47,366 bases of DNA from Hydrogeniiclostridium mannosilyticum (GCF_003268275.1 NZ_QLYR01000013.1:1-47366), one strand, 5' to 3'; shown: positions 8,593 through 16,261, counted from the first letter of the stretch. A program made the numbers and translations. Notes: a model not told the origin generated them from the sequence alone.

Positions 8593-8868
8593 ATGAAACA
8601 ATGTATGGATTCTGACAATCTGCACCGCAGATTAAAAAAAATAATCGGACAAGTTCAAGCCATTGACAGAATGGTGGATGAGGATGTCCCCTGTGAAGAT
8701 GTTCTGGCTCAACTGAATGCGGCAAAATCTGCATTGCATAAATGCGGACAGGTAGTGCTTGAAGGGCACATTAAGCATTGTGTAAAAGACGGGATAGAGC
8801 ACGGAGATGCAGACAAAACGATTGAGGATTTTACTAAAGCTGTAGAGCGGTTCGCCAATATGGGTTAA
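8593..8868 (+). CDS. CsoR/RcnR-family metal-sensing repressor
   Basis: A 91-aa all-helical protein of the DUF156/CsoR family. The Cu(I) ligand set expected for CsoR is present: Cys34 (VPCEDVL), His59 and Cys63 (EGHIKHC), with a further Cys51. The N-terminal LHRRLKKIIGQVQAIDRMV is the typical first helix. In this family metal binding releases the protein from DNA. It is preceded by its own promoter and operator and followed by a terminator, then by the ATPase gene with two similar operators, so it most likely controls both. Copper is favoured by the C-H-C triad but is not proven. Confidence 0.88.
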   Translation: MKQCMDSDNLHRRLKKIIGQVQAIDRMVDEDVPCEDVLAQLNAAKSALHKCGQVVLEGHIKHCVKDGIEHGDADKTIEDFTKAVERFANMG

Positions 8869-8883
8869 TGAATTTCTTGTAAG

Positions 8884-8913
8884 AAGCAGTCTAAGTTGAC
8901 TGCTTTTTCTTTT
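8884..8913 (+). terminator. Terminator after csoR-like gene
   Basis: Arms AAGCAGTC and GACTGCTT with a 6-base loop, followed by TTTCTTTT. It makes the ATPase gene dependent on its own promoter. Confidence 0.8.
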
Positions 8914-8919
8914 ATCCTC

Positions 8920-8972
8920 TTGACAAACCTATACCCCTTATGGTATTTTATACCTATACCCCATAAGGTATA
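8920..8972 (+). promoter_or_regulatory. ATPase promoter with two CsoR-type operators
   Basis: A consensus -35 TTGACA at 8920-8925 is followed by operator 1 at 8930-8947 (TATACC ... GGTATT), which fills the spacer and overlaps the likely -10 (TATTTT near 8944), and operator 2 at 8955-8972 (perfect TATACC ... GGTATA arms). Operator centres are 25 bases apart. Repressor on either site would block polymerase. Confidence 0.75.
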
Positions 8973-8987
8973 AAACGGAGGATTTTT

Positions 8988-10868
8988 ATGAAATCATTTA
9001 TGGGAAAACTTGAACACTTGCTTGAAATTGGCGGCACGAAAAAAGACATAACACTCCTTGTTATTTCGGGCGTTGCTCTTATTTTCAGTCTGACAGGCAT
9101 ATTGGATTTTTTGCCTTTCAATATTGCTTGGGTTTCAATCATTTTGTGTGGTGTGCCGATTATTTTAGAAGCGATTATTGGGCTTGTCACAGCGTTTGAT
9201 ATTAAAGCGGATGTACTGGTATCACTTGCGCTGATTGCTTCTGTCTGTATTGGCGAGGATTTTGCGGCAGGCGAGGTTGCCTTTATTATGCAAATCGGCG
9301 CTCTGCTTGAGGATCTAACCGTAGCAAAAGCAAGAGCAGGTATTGAGAAATTAGTAAAGCTGACGCCGCAGACAGCACGGGTAGTCCGTGGCAGCACCGA
9401 AACCGTTATTTCTGCAAGCGAGGTGAAAATCGGAGATATTCTCCGTGTTCTGCCGGGCGAAGGAATTGCTGTTGATGGTGTTATCACTTCGGGACAGACT
9501 TCGATTGACCAAGCGGTTATGACAGGCGAGCCTATCCCTATCGATAAGACGGTTGGCGATGAGGTATCAAGCGGAACAGTAAACCGATTTGGCACTTTTG
9601 AGATGAGGGCAACAAAGGTTGGCGAGGACAGCTCTATTCAGAGAATGATTAGCCTTGTGCAGTCGGCGGATGCAGGAAAAGCAAAGATTGTCGGTATGGC
9701 GGACAGATGGGCTACTTGGATTGTTGTAATTGCTCTGACTGCCGCCGCCCTTACTTGGGCAATAACGGGAGAGATTATCCGTGCGGTTACAATTCTTGTT
9801 GTATTCTGCCCTTGCGCTTTGGTGCTTGCAACGCCTACTGCGATTATGGCGGCGATTGGCAACGCTACAAAGCACAGCTTCCTTGTACGTGAGGGAGATG
9901 CTTTGGAACGGCTGTCAAAGGCTTCAAAAATCACTTTTGATAAAACAGGAACGCTGACTTACGGAACGCCGAAAGTCATTGCGGTAAAATCTCTTTCGGA
10001 GAGCTACACAGAACGGAATATCTATTCTCTTGCCGCCGCTGCGGAGCAGTTTTCTGAACATCCGCTTGGAAAGGCGATTGTGAATTGTTACAAACAGCAC
10101 ACAGATAACCCCATTTCAAAAGCGACAGGTTTTGAAATGCAGCTTGGGAGGGGCGTATGCGCTTTTGTAGATGGGAAGCGTATTCTTGCGGGTAATATGG
10201 ATATGATGAACGAGAATAAAATTGTTTGCCAGACAAATCCTGAAATTCAAGGTTTTTTGAACAGCGGCAGCACAGTAACCTACATAGCCGCAGAAAACGA
10301 GGTTATCGGGTATCTTGTATTGTCTGATACAATCCGAAAAGAAAGCGGCGCAATGATTAACGCTCTGCAAAGCTGCGGCGTTCAGCCTGTACTTTTGACA
10401 GGCGATAACAAGAACTCTGCAAACAGCATTGCAAAGCAGCTTAACATAGATGAGGTGTATGCAAACTGTCTGCCTGAAGATAAGTTGAAGTTGATTGAAA
10501 AATATCAAGAGAACGAACAGTCTGTTTGTATGATTGGCGACGGCATTAACGACGCCCCCGCCTTAAAAAAAGCAGCGGTTGGTATTGCAATGGGCGGGAT
10601 TGGAAGCGATATTGCAGTAGACGCCGCTGATATTGTACTGGTGGACGATGAAGTAAAGGAACTTCCGCACTTAATATCGCTTTCCAAACGGATGATGACC
10701 ACGATAAAGCTTAACTTGAGTTTTTCGATGGGACTTAACTTTCTTGCAATCGTGCTTGCTATGACAGGTATTTTAAATCCTGTTGTCGGTGCGCTTGTTC
10801 ACAATGCAGGCTCGGTGCTTGTCATTATAAATTCAGCATTGCTGTTAAAATGGAGGAAAAGGAAATGA
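8988..10868 (+). CDS. P1B-type heavy-metal-translocating ATPase
   Basis: A 626-aa metal pump. Motifs in order: MTGEPIPID (actuator), CPCALVLATP transmembrane metal site, FDKTGTLTYG (phosphorylated Asp), SEHPLGKAI (His-Pro nucleotide site) and MIGDGINDAPALKKA. There is no N-terminal HMA domain. The last membrane helix reads HNAGSVLVIINSALLL rather than the MSxxSV typical of CopA Cu+ pumps, so Zn, Cd, Mn or another ion should be considered beside copper. The ATG follows CGGAGG. It is likely exported-metal resistance under the CsoR-like repressor, as two operators precede it. It is coupled to the next gene by an ATGA overlap. Confidence 0.92.
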   Translation: MKSFMGKLEHLLEIGGTKKDITLLVISGVALIFSLTGILDFLPFNIAWVSIILCGVPIILEAIIGLVTAFDIKADVLVSLALIASVCIGEDFAAGEVAFIMQIGALLEDLTVAKARAGIEKLVKLTPQTARVVRGSTETVISASEVKIGDILRVLPGEGIAVDGVITSGQTSIDQAVMTGEPIPIDKTVGDEVSSGTVNRFGTFEMRATKVGEDSSIQRMISLVQSADAGKAKIVGMADRWATWIVVIALTAAALTWAITGEIIRAVTILVVFCPCALVLATPTAIMAAIGNATKHSFLVREGDALERLSKASKITFDKTGTLTYGTPKVIAVKSLSESYTERNIYSLAAAAEQFSEHPLGKAIVNCYKQHTDNPISKATGFEMQLGRGVCAFVDGKRILAGNMDMMNENKIVCQTNPEIQGFLNSGSTVTYIAAENEVIGYLVLSDTIRKESGAMINALQSCGVQPVLLTGDNKNSANSIAKQLNIDEVYANCLPEDKLKLIEKYQENEQSVCMIGDGINDAPALKKAAVGIAMGGIGSDIAVDAADIVLVDDEVKELPHLISLSKRMMTTIKLNLSFSMGLNFLAIVLAMTGILNPVVGALVHNAGSVLVIINSALLLKWRKRK

Positions 10869-11041
10869 TTATTTCAATTATTGGTATGTTAATCGGTGCT
10901 TTGGTTGCTGGAGCAGGTATATACTATCTTGTAAAAGAAAAGCGGGATAAGGAGTCGGTGAAAATCTACGGAATTATCAGCGGAGTCGGCGGTGTTATCT
11001 TTGTTGCAATGCTTATCAAGCTGATTTTAGAGTTATTGTAA
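10865..11041 (+). CDS. Small two-span membrane protein coupled to the metal ATPase
   Basis: A 58-aa protein with two hydrophobic segments (residues about 2-22 and 35-57) around a charged KEKRDKESVK loop. Its ATG overlaps the ATPase stop (ATGA), with GGAGGAAAAGG just upstream, so translation is coupled and this start is preferred over the earlier in-frame one at 10850. I do not recognise a family. Position suggests an accessory subunit or passenger of the metal-resistance unit. Confidence 0.75.
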   Translation: MIISIIGMLIGALVAGAGIYYLVKEKRDKESVKIYGIISGVGGVIFVAMLIKLILELL

Positions 11042-11046
11042 GTTTT

Positions 11047-11214
11047 ATGGAAATGGATATGTCTACTTCGGGATAGCTGATTTGTCCCATCTGTGGCAGG
11101 AAAACACATAATAAAGTCAGAAAAGATACCGACTTTCCCTTATACTGCCCAAATTGCAAACAGGAAACACTCATTAATGCGAAGAATTTGCAGATAACTG
11201 TAATTCAAAAGTAG
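11047..11214 (+). pseudogene. Broken cysteine-rich KTR-type zinc protein
   Basis: The frame from ATG 11047 reads MEMDMSTSG, then TAG at 11074-11076, then continues LICPICGRKTHNKVRKDTDFPLYCPNCKQETLIN and stops at 11212-11214. Two CPxC knuckles and the conserved ETLI segment are those of the cysteine-rich KTR proteins carried by Tn916-like and related elements, which normally have Trp where the TAG stands. The single TGG-to-TAG change makes it a likely pseudogene. An alternative start after the stop is not evident. Confidence 0.75.
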
Positions 11215-11234
11215 AAGTGCTAACAACTATGTAT

Positions 11235-11272
11235 GCCGCCGTGTATGGGTAAGACCATAACGGCGGTTTTTT
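11235..11272 (+). terminator. Strong terminator after the KTR relic
   Basis: Arms CCGCCGTGTATGG and CCATAACGGCGG (one bulge) followed by TTTTTT. Hairpins of this type commonly close this module in conjugative elements. Confidence 0.85.
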
Positions 11273-11274
11273 CT

Positions 11275-11678
11275 ATGCCTATCGGCTGGATTTTTTTCTG
11301 CGTGGCTTCTGTCTGCCTCGCTCCTGTAACTACCTGCTCCTGTCCCTGACGCTTTTTTTCGGACGGTTTGGGATGTCTGCAATTTTCCTCGACCTGACGC
11401 TCTTACTCGACAAGACTGCGGTTGTACTGTTCTACGACAACCTCCGCTTTGTGGTAAGTTGCCATAAACGCCTGCACATCAGGATAACCGTCCTCTTTTA
11501 AGACTTCTGGCAGTCTATCCAGTTTTTCGGTGATTTTCTTCTCGGTCTGTTGTATCTGCGCTGTGAGGGCTTTGTGCTCTTTCCTTTTGAAAATCCCTTT
11601 TGTGTCGGCAAGCTACGCTTTCAGCTTTGGCAGGACGGTATTCTTTAAATACCAATTTTTTAAGGTGATATTTCCGTG
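11275..11678 (-). pseudogene. Relic of a relaxase/mobilisation protein C-terminus
   Basis: Read on the minus strand from about 11678, one frame gives HGNITLKNWYLKNTVLPKLKA, then a stop, then LADTKGIFKRKEHKALTAQI and LDRLPEVLKEDGYPDVQAFM, then a second in-frame stop before ERQVEEN. The order GNITxKNWYxKNTVLPKLKA and the coiled-coil tail are what I know from the C-termini of relaxases of clostridial conjugative/mobilisable elements. Two stops and the missing N-terminal catalytic domain show that it is dead. Family assignment is from memory. Confidence 0.65.
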
Positions 11679-11815
11679 TTATAAAATTCGTTGACTTATC
11701 TATGAAACTACCGGAATTTTCTACAGATCTGACAGAAGAAAAAATGATAAATTAAAAAATAGTAGAATTTTTCTCTCTCCTACAAGATAATTTTAGGCCG
11801 GTTGAGGGATAGGAA

Positions 11816-11865
11816 AACGTCGGGAACCCGCATAAATACGTTTTTACAGGTTCGCGGCGTTTTTT
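11816..11865 (+). repeat. Hairpin with CCGCATAAATAC loop, terminator-like
   Basis: Thirteen-base arms (AACGTCGGGAACC / GGTTCGCGGCGTT, one mismatch) around a loop that carries CCGCATAAATAC (11828-11839), followed by a T run. It is one of four copies of this motif in the 8.1-12.7 kb region. Confidence 0.6.
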
Positions 11866-11885
11866 CATTTTACCATTGGCATTGA

Positions 11886-11999
11886 CATATCGAGAAGCAC
11901 GACAAATATGTCTGCCCCTGCTGCGGCACCATCATTCGGGCAATACGGGAGGTCAATGTGATCTGCGAGGATTGCGGAGAGCCTTTCGAGCGGGCATAA
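11886..11999 (+). pseudogene. Fragment of a zinc-ribbon protein
   Basis: A 37-codon open frame without a start codon reads HIEKHDKYVCPCCGTIIRAI then a second CEDCG knuckle and stops at 11997-11999. The two cysteine pairs make a zinc ribbon like the C-terminal end of SprT-like or other element-borne proteins. A stop lies immediately upstream in the same frame, so only the tail of a gene survives. Confidence 0.5.
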
Positions 12000-12017
12000 A
12001 AACAGGCGTTAAAAAGT

Positions 12018-12064
12018 ATATGGCCGAGGAACATTTTTCACATTTCCTCGGCCATATGTTTTTC
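12018..12064 (+). terminator. Terminator after zinc-ribbon fragment
   Basis: Perfect 14-base arms (ATATGGCCGAGGAA / TTCCTCGGCCATAT) with a 12-base loop, followed by GTTTTTC. Confidence 0.8.
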
Positions 12065-12180
12065 TTTCGATTCCCTTTCGGGGTGGGTGCAAAATTGAGA
12101 GATTTTCACCCCTCTATCGTTCCACTATGGAAAGCGCGGAAAGAGGGGCTGGAAATTGCATTGCCGCCGAAAAAAGAAAA

Positions 12181-12214
12181 GCCCGGAAGCCGCATAAATA
12201 CAGGTTTTCCGGGC
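12181..12214. repeat. Hairpin with CCGCATAAATAC loop
   Basis: Arms GCCCGGAA and TTCCGGGC around a loop carrying CCGCATAAATAC (12190-12201). Same design as the hairpin at 11816-11861 although the stems are unrelated in sequence. Confidence 0.6.
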
Positions 12215-12221
12215 ATAAACG

Positions 12222-12256
12222 CAAAAATAGCCCTCCGTTATGGAGAGCTATTTTTG
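12222..12256 (-). terminator. Terminator of tRNA-Leu(GAG)
   Basis: On the minus strand ATAGCTCTCC / GGAGGGCTAT with a 5-base loop is followed by TTTTTG. T runs on both sides mean that it could act in both directions. Confidence 0.8.
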
Positions 12257-12278
12257 TATCAAAGTTTGCACTTTGATT

Positions 12279-12363
12279 TGGTGCGCGAGACGGGACTTGA
12301 ACCCGTACGTCATACAACACACGCCCCTCAAACGTGCCTGTCTGCCAATTCCAGCACTCGCGC
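12279..12363 (-). tRNA. tRNA-Leu(GAG)
   Basis: On the minus strand the acceptor GCGCGAG pairs with CTCGCGC, followed by A and an encoded CCA. The anticodon stem CACGT/GCGTG holds the loop TTGAGGG, anticodon GAG. The long variable arm typical of leucine tRNAs and the T-arm GGTTCAAGTCC are visible. The promoter on the minus strand is TTGACA (complement of 12404-12409) with TATAAT (complement of 12380-12385), spacer 18. Confidence 0.95.
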
Positions 12364-12379
12364 ATTTACAACGTATGCT

Positions 12380-12409
12380 ATTATACCATCTGCAAAATTA
12401 TTTTGTCAA
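12380..12409 (-). promoter_or_regulatory. Promoter of tRNA-Leu(GAG)
   Basis: Consensus TTGACA and TATAAT hexamers on the minus strand, 18 bases apart, ending 16 bases before the tRNA 5' end. Confidence 0.85.
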
Positions 12410-12476
12410 GTCAAATAATAAAAAATTATAATATTATTGCCGGAGCCATTTAATCCTATCGACTGCAAAAAAATTC

Positions 12477-12505
12477 TTGCATTTTTCTATGCCATATAGT
12501 ATACT
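12477..12505 (+). promoter_or_regulatory. Promoter of tRNA-Leu(CAA)
   Basis: TTGCAT at 12477-12482 and TATACT at 12500-12505 with a 17-base spacer, 22 bases before the tRNA. Confidence 0.8.
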
Positions 12506-12527
12506 TTATTAAGTTCCAATATAACAT

Positions 12528-12614
12528 GCCGGTGTGATGGAATTGGCAGACGTGATGGACTCAAAATCCATTGGTAGCGATACCGTGTCGGTTCGAGTCC
12601 GACCACCGGCACCA
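12528..12614 (+). tRNA. tRNA-Leu(CAA)
   Basis: Acceptor GCCGGTG pairs with CACCGGC, followed by ACCA (CCA encoded). The anticodon stem ATGGA/TCCAT holds the loop CTCAAAA, anticodon CAA. The D-arm, long variable arm and T-arm GGTTCGAGTCC are all present. It is divergent from tRNA-Leu(GAG) and followed by a terminator. Confidence 0.96.
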
Positions 12615-12651
12615 TGATGGAGTGACAAAAAAGATGTCACTCCATTTTTTT
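12615..12651 (+). terminator. Terminator of tRNA-Leu(CAA)
   Basis: Perfect arms TGGAGTGAC / GTCACTCCA around AAAAAAGAT, followed by a run of Ts. About 40 bases of this terminator region recur in inverted orientation at 8145-8186. Confidence 0.9.
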
Positions 12652-12747
12652 CAGTATTCATGCGGGTTTTCGGGCTTTTTGGAGCAAAATCCGAAAAACG
12701 GTTTTACCGTAGATGTCCAAACAGTAAACCGCAGCAAAATCCGTCAT

Positions 12748-12794
12748 AGCGGGGCTTCCGCCTGAAAATTCAGGCCGGAGGCCCCGCTTTTTTG
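12748..12794 (+). terminator. GC-rich terminator hairpin
   Basis: GCGGGGC, TCCG and CCTGA pair with TCAGG, CGGA and GCCCCGC, followed by TTTTTT. No intact gene precedes it. Bases 12795-13050 hold no supported gene; a short frame without start (KGDFKPSKSKGEVRPFLGPP, about 12860-12950) may be a relic. Confidence 0.75.
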
Positions 12795-13054
12795 CGTTTT
12801 ACGGCCTTTTTCCCTGTTATCGGAAGTGTAGAAGTTTCTGGCCTTGAAATAGATAAATTGACGAATACCTCCAAGGGCGATTTCAAGCCCTCAAAATCCA
12901 AGGGGGAAGTGCGCCCTTTTTTAGGACCTCCCCGGCAGGCCGCCGGGAGTGTATAGTATCATGAGAAAATATTGACCGGAAGCTGAAACGAATCATTGGC
13001 GAGAAGAAGCAGGCGCATGGTTTACACTCAGGTAATTAAGGTTTAATCCTTAAC

Positions 13055-13094
13055 ATTAGAGAACAGCCATCCAGACGGATGGCTGTTCTCTAAT
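13055..13094 (-). terminator. Terminator-like hairpin after XRE regulator
   Basis: Perfect 18-base arms (ATTAGAGAACAGCCATCC and its complement) around AGAC, directly behind the stop of the minus-strand regulator gene. The T tract is poor on both sides. Confidence 0.65.
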
Positions 13095-13097
13095 ACA

Positions 13098-13415
13098 TTA
13101 TCCTGATTGTTTAACTAAGCCTTTTACTATTTCTGAAATACTTTCAAGCTGTCTATCGTCTAAATGCTTCAAATCTTCAATCAAGTTTTTTAGCTTTACT
13201 GGGTTCTTGGAATTTATGTCGAAAAAGTCGGCTGGCGTGATATTCAAATATTCACAAATATAGAAAAATATCGTCATCGAAGGCAGAGCCTTCCCGCTTT
13301 CAATATTATTGATATATGTATGGTTCTGTCCTAGAGATAAACTCATATCACGGGCGGAAACACCCTTTTTATTTCTTAGTTGCGCTAATCGCAACGGAAA
13401 TTCATCTTCATACAT
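13098..13415 (-). CDS. XRE-family HTH transcriptional regulator
   Basis: A 105-aa protein with an N-terminal Cro/C1-type helix-turn-helix (residues about 8-60: RLAQLRNKKGVSARDMSLSLG, then the recognition part HTYINNIESGKALPSM) and a short helical C-terminus (KNLIEDLKHLDDRQLESISEIV) probably used for dimerisation. It binds DNA in the cytoplasm; the target is unknown. It stands alone between the mobile-element debris and a gene-free stretch, so a role in controlling the former element is possible. GAGTATA-type spacing before the ATG gives only a weak ribosome binding site. Confidence 0.85.
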   Translation of the reverse strand: MYEDEFPLRLAQLRNKKGVSARDMSLSLGQNHTYINNIESGKALPSMTIFFYICEYLNITPADFFDINSKNPVKLKNLIEDLKHLDDRQLESISEIVKGLVKQSG

Positions 13416-14120
13416 TTATACTCACTACCTTTGCGTGTAATATTATATCTATAGATTGTTGGAATGTGTTATTTATAAAATGACAAAGACGTTGATGAAT
13501 AAGAATGTATATGATACAATCGCATAGAAAACGGAAGAAATCTGTCAAAAAAGTTTTTTCGGCTGCTATACACACAGAGAAATTATATCATTGCTGTAGT
13601 CCCAACTAGTCAAATATGCTTGTGCAAAAGGCCTGTTAATAAAGAATGTAGCGGATGAGCTAAAATTAATTTTTTCTTTCATGAAGAAATTCACTAAAAC
13701 GATTCTATATTTAAAAGAAAAATCAGTCGCCGCTTCATTGTTCCTCGTAGTTGCTGTTCGCTGATAAACGCGCTTACACCGCTTCGGCTTGTTACCAGCT
13801 TTTTACGAGCCGCTGGAGCTTAGCCTCCCACCAATCGCGATACCGAAAATATCTTTTTGTAGCCCTTGACACAAGGCTCCTGAAGCTGTATGGCTCCGAG
13901 GGCTTTTTTGTTACACGCCAAATAGAAAAAGGGAAAAATCATTATTTTTGTTATTATCGGCATGTACATCTCCGTGACCTGGGGCGGATTTTGGGCTCAA
14001 AGTGCTTTGTTTAGTATTTGTTGCTGTGTATTTGCCGCTTCAACACAAAAATCCCCCGGGCCCTTACATTTCAAATGGGCTGTGCAGGCTGGCAATATCG
14101 TTATAAAAAAACCGTTTTTT
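13416..14120. other. Gene-free stretch
   Basis: No supported gene. A terminator-like hairpin on the plus strand (AGCCCT at 13861-13866 with AGGGCT at 13899-13904, then TTTTTT) is the only clear structure. The minus strand of about 13730-13905 has broken reading frames (for example ALGAIQLQEPCVKGYKKIFS) that look like remnants rather than a gene. Confidence 0.4.
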
Positions 14121-14123
14121 CAC

Positions 14124-14152
14124 TAGACATTGCAGCTCTTCCGTGCTATAAT
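14124..14152 (+). promoter_or_regulatory. Promoter of the GH78-type gene
   Basis: TAGACA at 14124-14129 and TATAAT at 14147-14152 with a 17-base spacer. Transcription would start near 14159, so the gene cannot begin at the in-frame start at 14130. Confidence 0.75.
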
Positions 14153-14180
14153 CTGTCCAAATCGAGAGGGAGTGTTGAAC

Positions 14181-16205
14181 TTGAGAGAAACAGAAAGAAT
14201 CCCATTTCATGCCAATTGGATTTGGGCGGAACACAATGACCAAAAAAATGACTGGGTAGCCTTTCGTAAAAGCTTCTCGGTAACAGAAGTACCGAAACAA
14301 GCAGAGCTTTTAATATCGGCCGACACGAAATACTGGCTGTATGTAAACGGCCGGCTGGCTGTTAATGAGGGCGGTCTTTTCCGAGAGAGCCTGCCGGGCT
14401 GCGGTTATGCGGACCGAGTGGATATTGCTTGCTATCTGCAGCCGGGTGAAAACGTGATCGCATTGCTGGCTTGGTTTTATGGAAATGAAGGACGCAACAA
14501 CGTCAATAGCGGCCGTGCGGGCCTTATTTTGGAAAGTGCAAGCCTGGGGCTTTACAGCAACGAAAGCTTTCTGTGCCGCCGCCACCCAGGCTATGGGAAG
14601 GTCTCAGGCCATACGCCGGCTTATTTGTATGGCGGCGACGATATATCCTACCGTGCGGGGACGGACTGTGAAGGCTTTGAAAACCCGGACTTCGACGAGA
14701 GCGGTTTTGAGCCCGCCACTGTGTACCAAAATGAGGTTTGGGGCGACGCGTATGAACGGCCGATTCCGTTGCATCGCCTTTATCCCTTGCAGATGCTAAA
14801 GGAGGAATCAACGCAGGGAACGGTGCATTGCTTCACTTTACCCTATGCCATGACGTTTTCTCCTTATTTGAGGGTGGAGGCAACCGGCGGCGAGGTCATT
14901 CAAATTTATACCGATCACCGTGCTACGCCGGGCGGGCCGGGAGACAACTCCAATATGTACAACGGGCATGTATTCCAGTATATCTGTAAAAAAGGCCTGA
15001 ACGAGTACCGTTTTCCGGCTTATATCTATGGCGAGCATCTATACCTGGAATATACGGCTGCGCTGGCCCCCGATGTCGGCGTCTGTGAATCCGGCTTTGA
15101 CTGTGACATTACCGGGAGCTTTCACTGTGACTCCGATATTTTGAACCGCGTGGTGGAAAAGGCCGCCCGAACGCTGTATGTCTGCATGCGCGACAATTTC
15201 ATGGATTGCCCGGATCGTGAGCGTGGACAGTGGATCGGCGATGTCTCGGTTCAGGCGCCGCAGGTGATGTTCCTGCTCAGTAAAAATGCACGAAAGTTGA
15301 TGAAAAAGGCGATTTACGACTTTATCAATCTGAGGAAGGGCGATGTACTGGTCGGCAATGTCCCCGGGGCAAATTTCAGCGAGCTCCCCGGGCAAAGCTT
15401 GAACGCCATTAGTGAGCTCGGCCTGCTGGCTCAATATTATCATTACACCGGCGACCTGGATGTTCTTCAACTTGCCTTTGAGCCGGCGGTAAACTATTTG
15501 AAGCTTTGGTCGATGGATGAGCAGGGCCTGGTTCGCAGCAGAGAGGGCGGGTGGCCTTGGTTTGACCACTTAAACAATGTGGATGCGCCCGTGCTGGAAA
15601 ATGAATGGTATTATTCCGCGTTGTCCTTTGCCCAGAAGATGGCGCAGCTGCTTGACGACCACCGTTATGATGCCTTTCTTGCCCAGCGGAAGCAGTCGAT
15701 TGAGGCGGCCTTTGAAAAAGCATTTTGGCAGGGTAAGCACTATTCCTCCGGTTCTGTGGTGGATGAGCGTGCCAATGCGATGGCTGTGTTGACAGGCCTT
15801 TGTCCCAAAGAGCACTACAACGACATCTGCATGGTGCTGATTTCTACCTTTAATGCCTCGGTGTACATGGAGAATTATGTGCTGATGGCGCTGTGTGAGA
15901 TGGGATTTATGAAGGAGGCCTATCTGCGCATGGCCTCCCGCTATTACAATCTGGCGGTCAATGAGAACAGCACCCTCTGGGAAGATTTTTTCATTCTGGG
16001 GACGACCAACCATGCCTGGAGCGGCGCGCCGGCAACCATTGCGTTCCGCTATTTTCTGGGGATAGATACTACAGATGGCTTTGAAACCTTCACGGTGAAC
16101 CCGGTTAAGGGGTTGTTCCAGGAGATGGAGGCAAGCTTTGCCACGGCAAAAGGTCAGGCAACGGTTCGCGTCAAAGGCGACCAAGTGGAAATTATTGAAA
16201 AATAA
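14181..16205 (+). CDS. GH78-like alpha-L-rhamnosidase family protein
   Basis: About 674 aa. The N-terminal third has the beta-sandwich carbohydrate-binding pattern (FRKSFSV, then WLYVNGRLAVNEGG), followed by an (alpha/alpha)6 barrel. The hallmark DNFMDCPDRERGQWIGD around residue 340 and the late LWEDF plus NHAWSGAPA are those of bacterial GH78 rhamnosidases, which release terminal L-rhamnose from glycosides. There is no signal peptide, so it is likely cytoplasmic and acts on imported glycosides. I chose TTG 14181 because GAGAGGGAG ends about 7 bases before it and the promoter TATAAT lies at 14147; GTG 14172 and TTG 14175 are alternatives. Substrate specificity cannot be read. Confidence 0.82.
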   Translation: MRETERIPFHANWIWAEHNDQKNDWVAFRKSFSVTEVPKQAELLISADTKYWLYVNGRLAVNEGGLFRESLPGCGYADRVDIACYLQPGENVIALLAWFYGNEGRNNVNSGRAGLILESASLGLYSNESFLCRRHPGYGKVSGHTPAYLYGGDDISYRAGTDCEGFENPDFDESGFEPATVYQNEVWGDAYERPIPLHRLYPLQMLKEESTQGTVHCFTLPYAMTFSPYLRVEATGGEVIQIYTDHRATPGGPGDNSNMYNGHVFQYICKKGLNEYRFPAYIYGEHLYLEYTAALAPDVGVCESGFDCDITGSFHCDSDILNRVVEKAARTLYVCMRDNFMDCPDRERGQWIGDVSVQAPQVMFLLSKNARKLMKKAIYDFINLRKGDVLVGNVPGANFSELPGQSLNAISELGLLAQYYHYTGDLDVLQLAFEPAVNYLKLWSMDEQGLVRSREGGWPWFDHLNNVDAPVLENEWYYSALSFAQKMAQLLDDHRYDAFLAQRKQSIEAAFEKAFWQGKHYSSGSVVDERANAMAVLTGLCPKEHYNDICMVLISTFNASVYMENYVLMALCEMGFMKEAYLRMASRYYNLAVNENSTLWEDFFILGTTNHAWSGAPATIAFRYFLGIDTTDGFETFTVNPVKGLFQEMEASFATAKGQATVRVKGDQVEIIEK

Positions 16206-16217
16206 CGGAATATGAAG

Positions 16218-16255
16218 AAGGCGCCCACTGTTAAAAAGACGGCGGGCGCCTTTTA
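16218..16255 (+). terminator. Terminator after GH78-like gene
   Basis: Perfect 9-base arms AAGGCGCCC / GGGCGCCTT followed by TTATAAAA; it stands between two convergent genes. Confidence 0.8.
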
Positions 16256-16261
16256 TAAAAA

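Noticed and set aside
11876-12418. 180-aa plus-strand open frame over the tRNA-Leu(GAG) region
   Set aside because: It starts with TTG without a ribosome binding site, runs through two hairpins, a terminator and the tRNA in antisense, and its protein has no coherent pattern.
13751-14239. Two short plus-strand frames (87 and 73 aa) before the GH78-like gene
   Set aside because: No ribosome binding sites; they cross a terminator hairpin and the GH78-like promoter.
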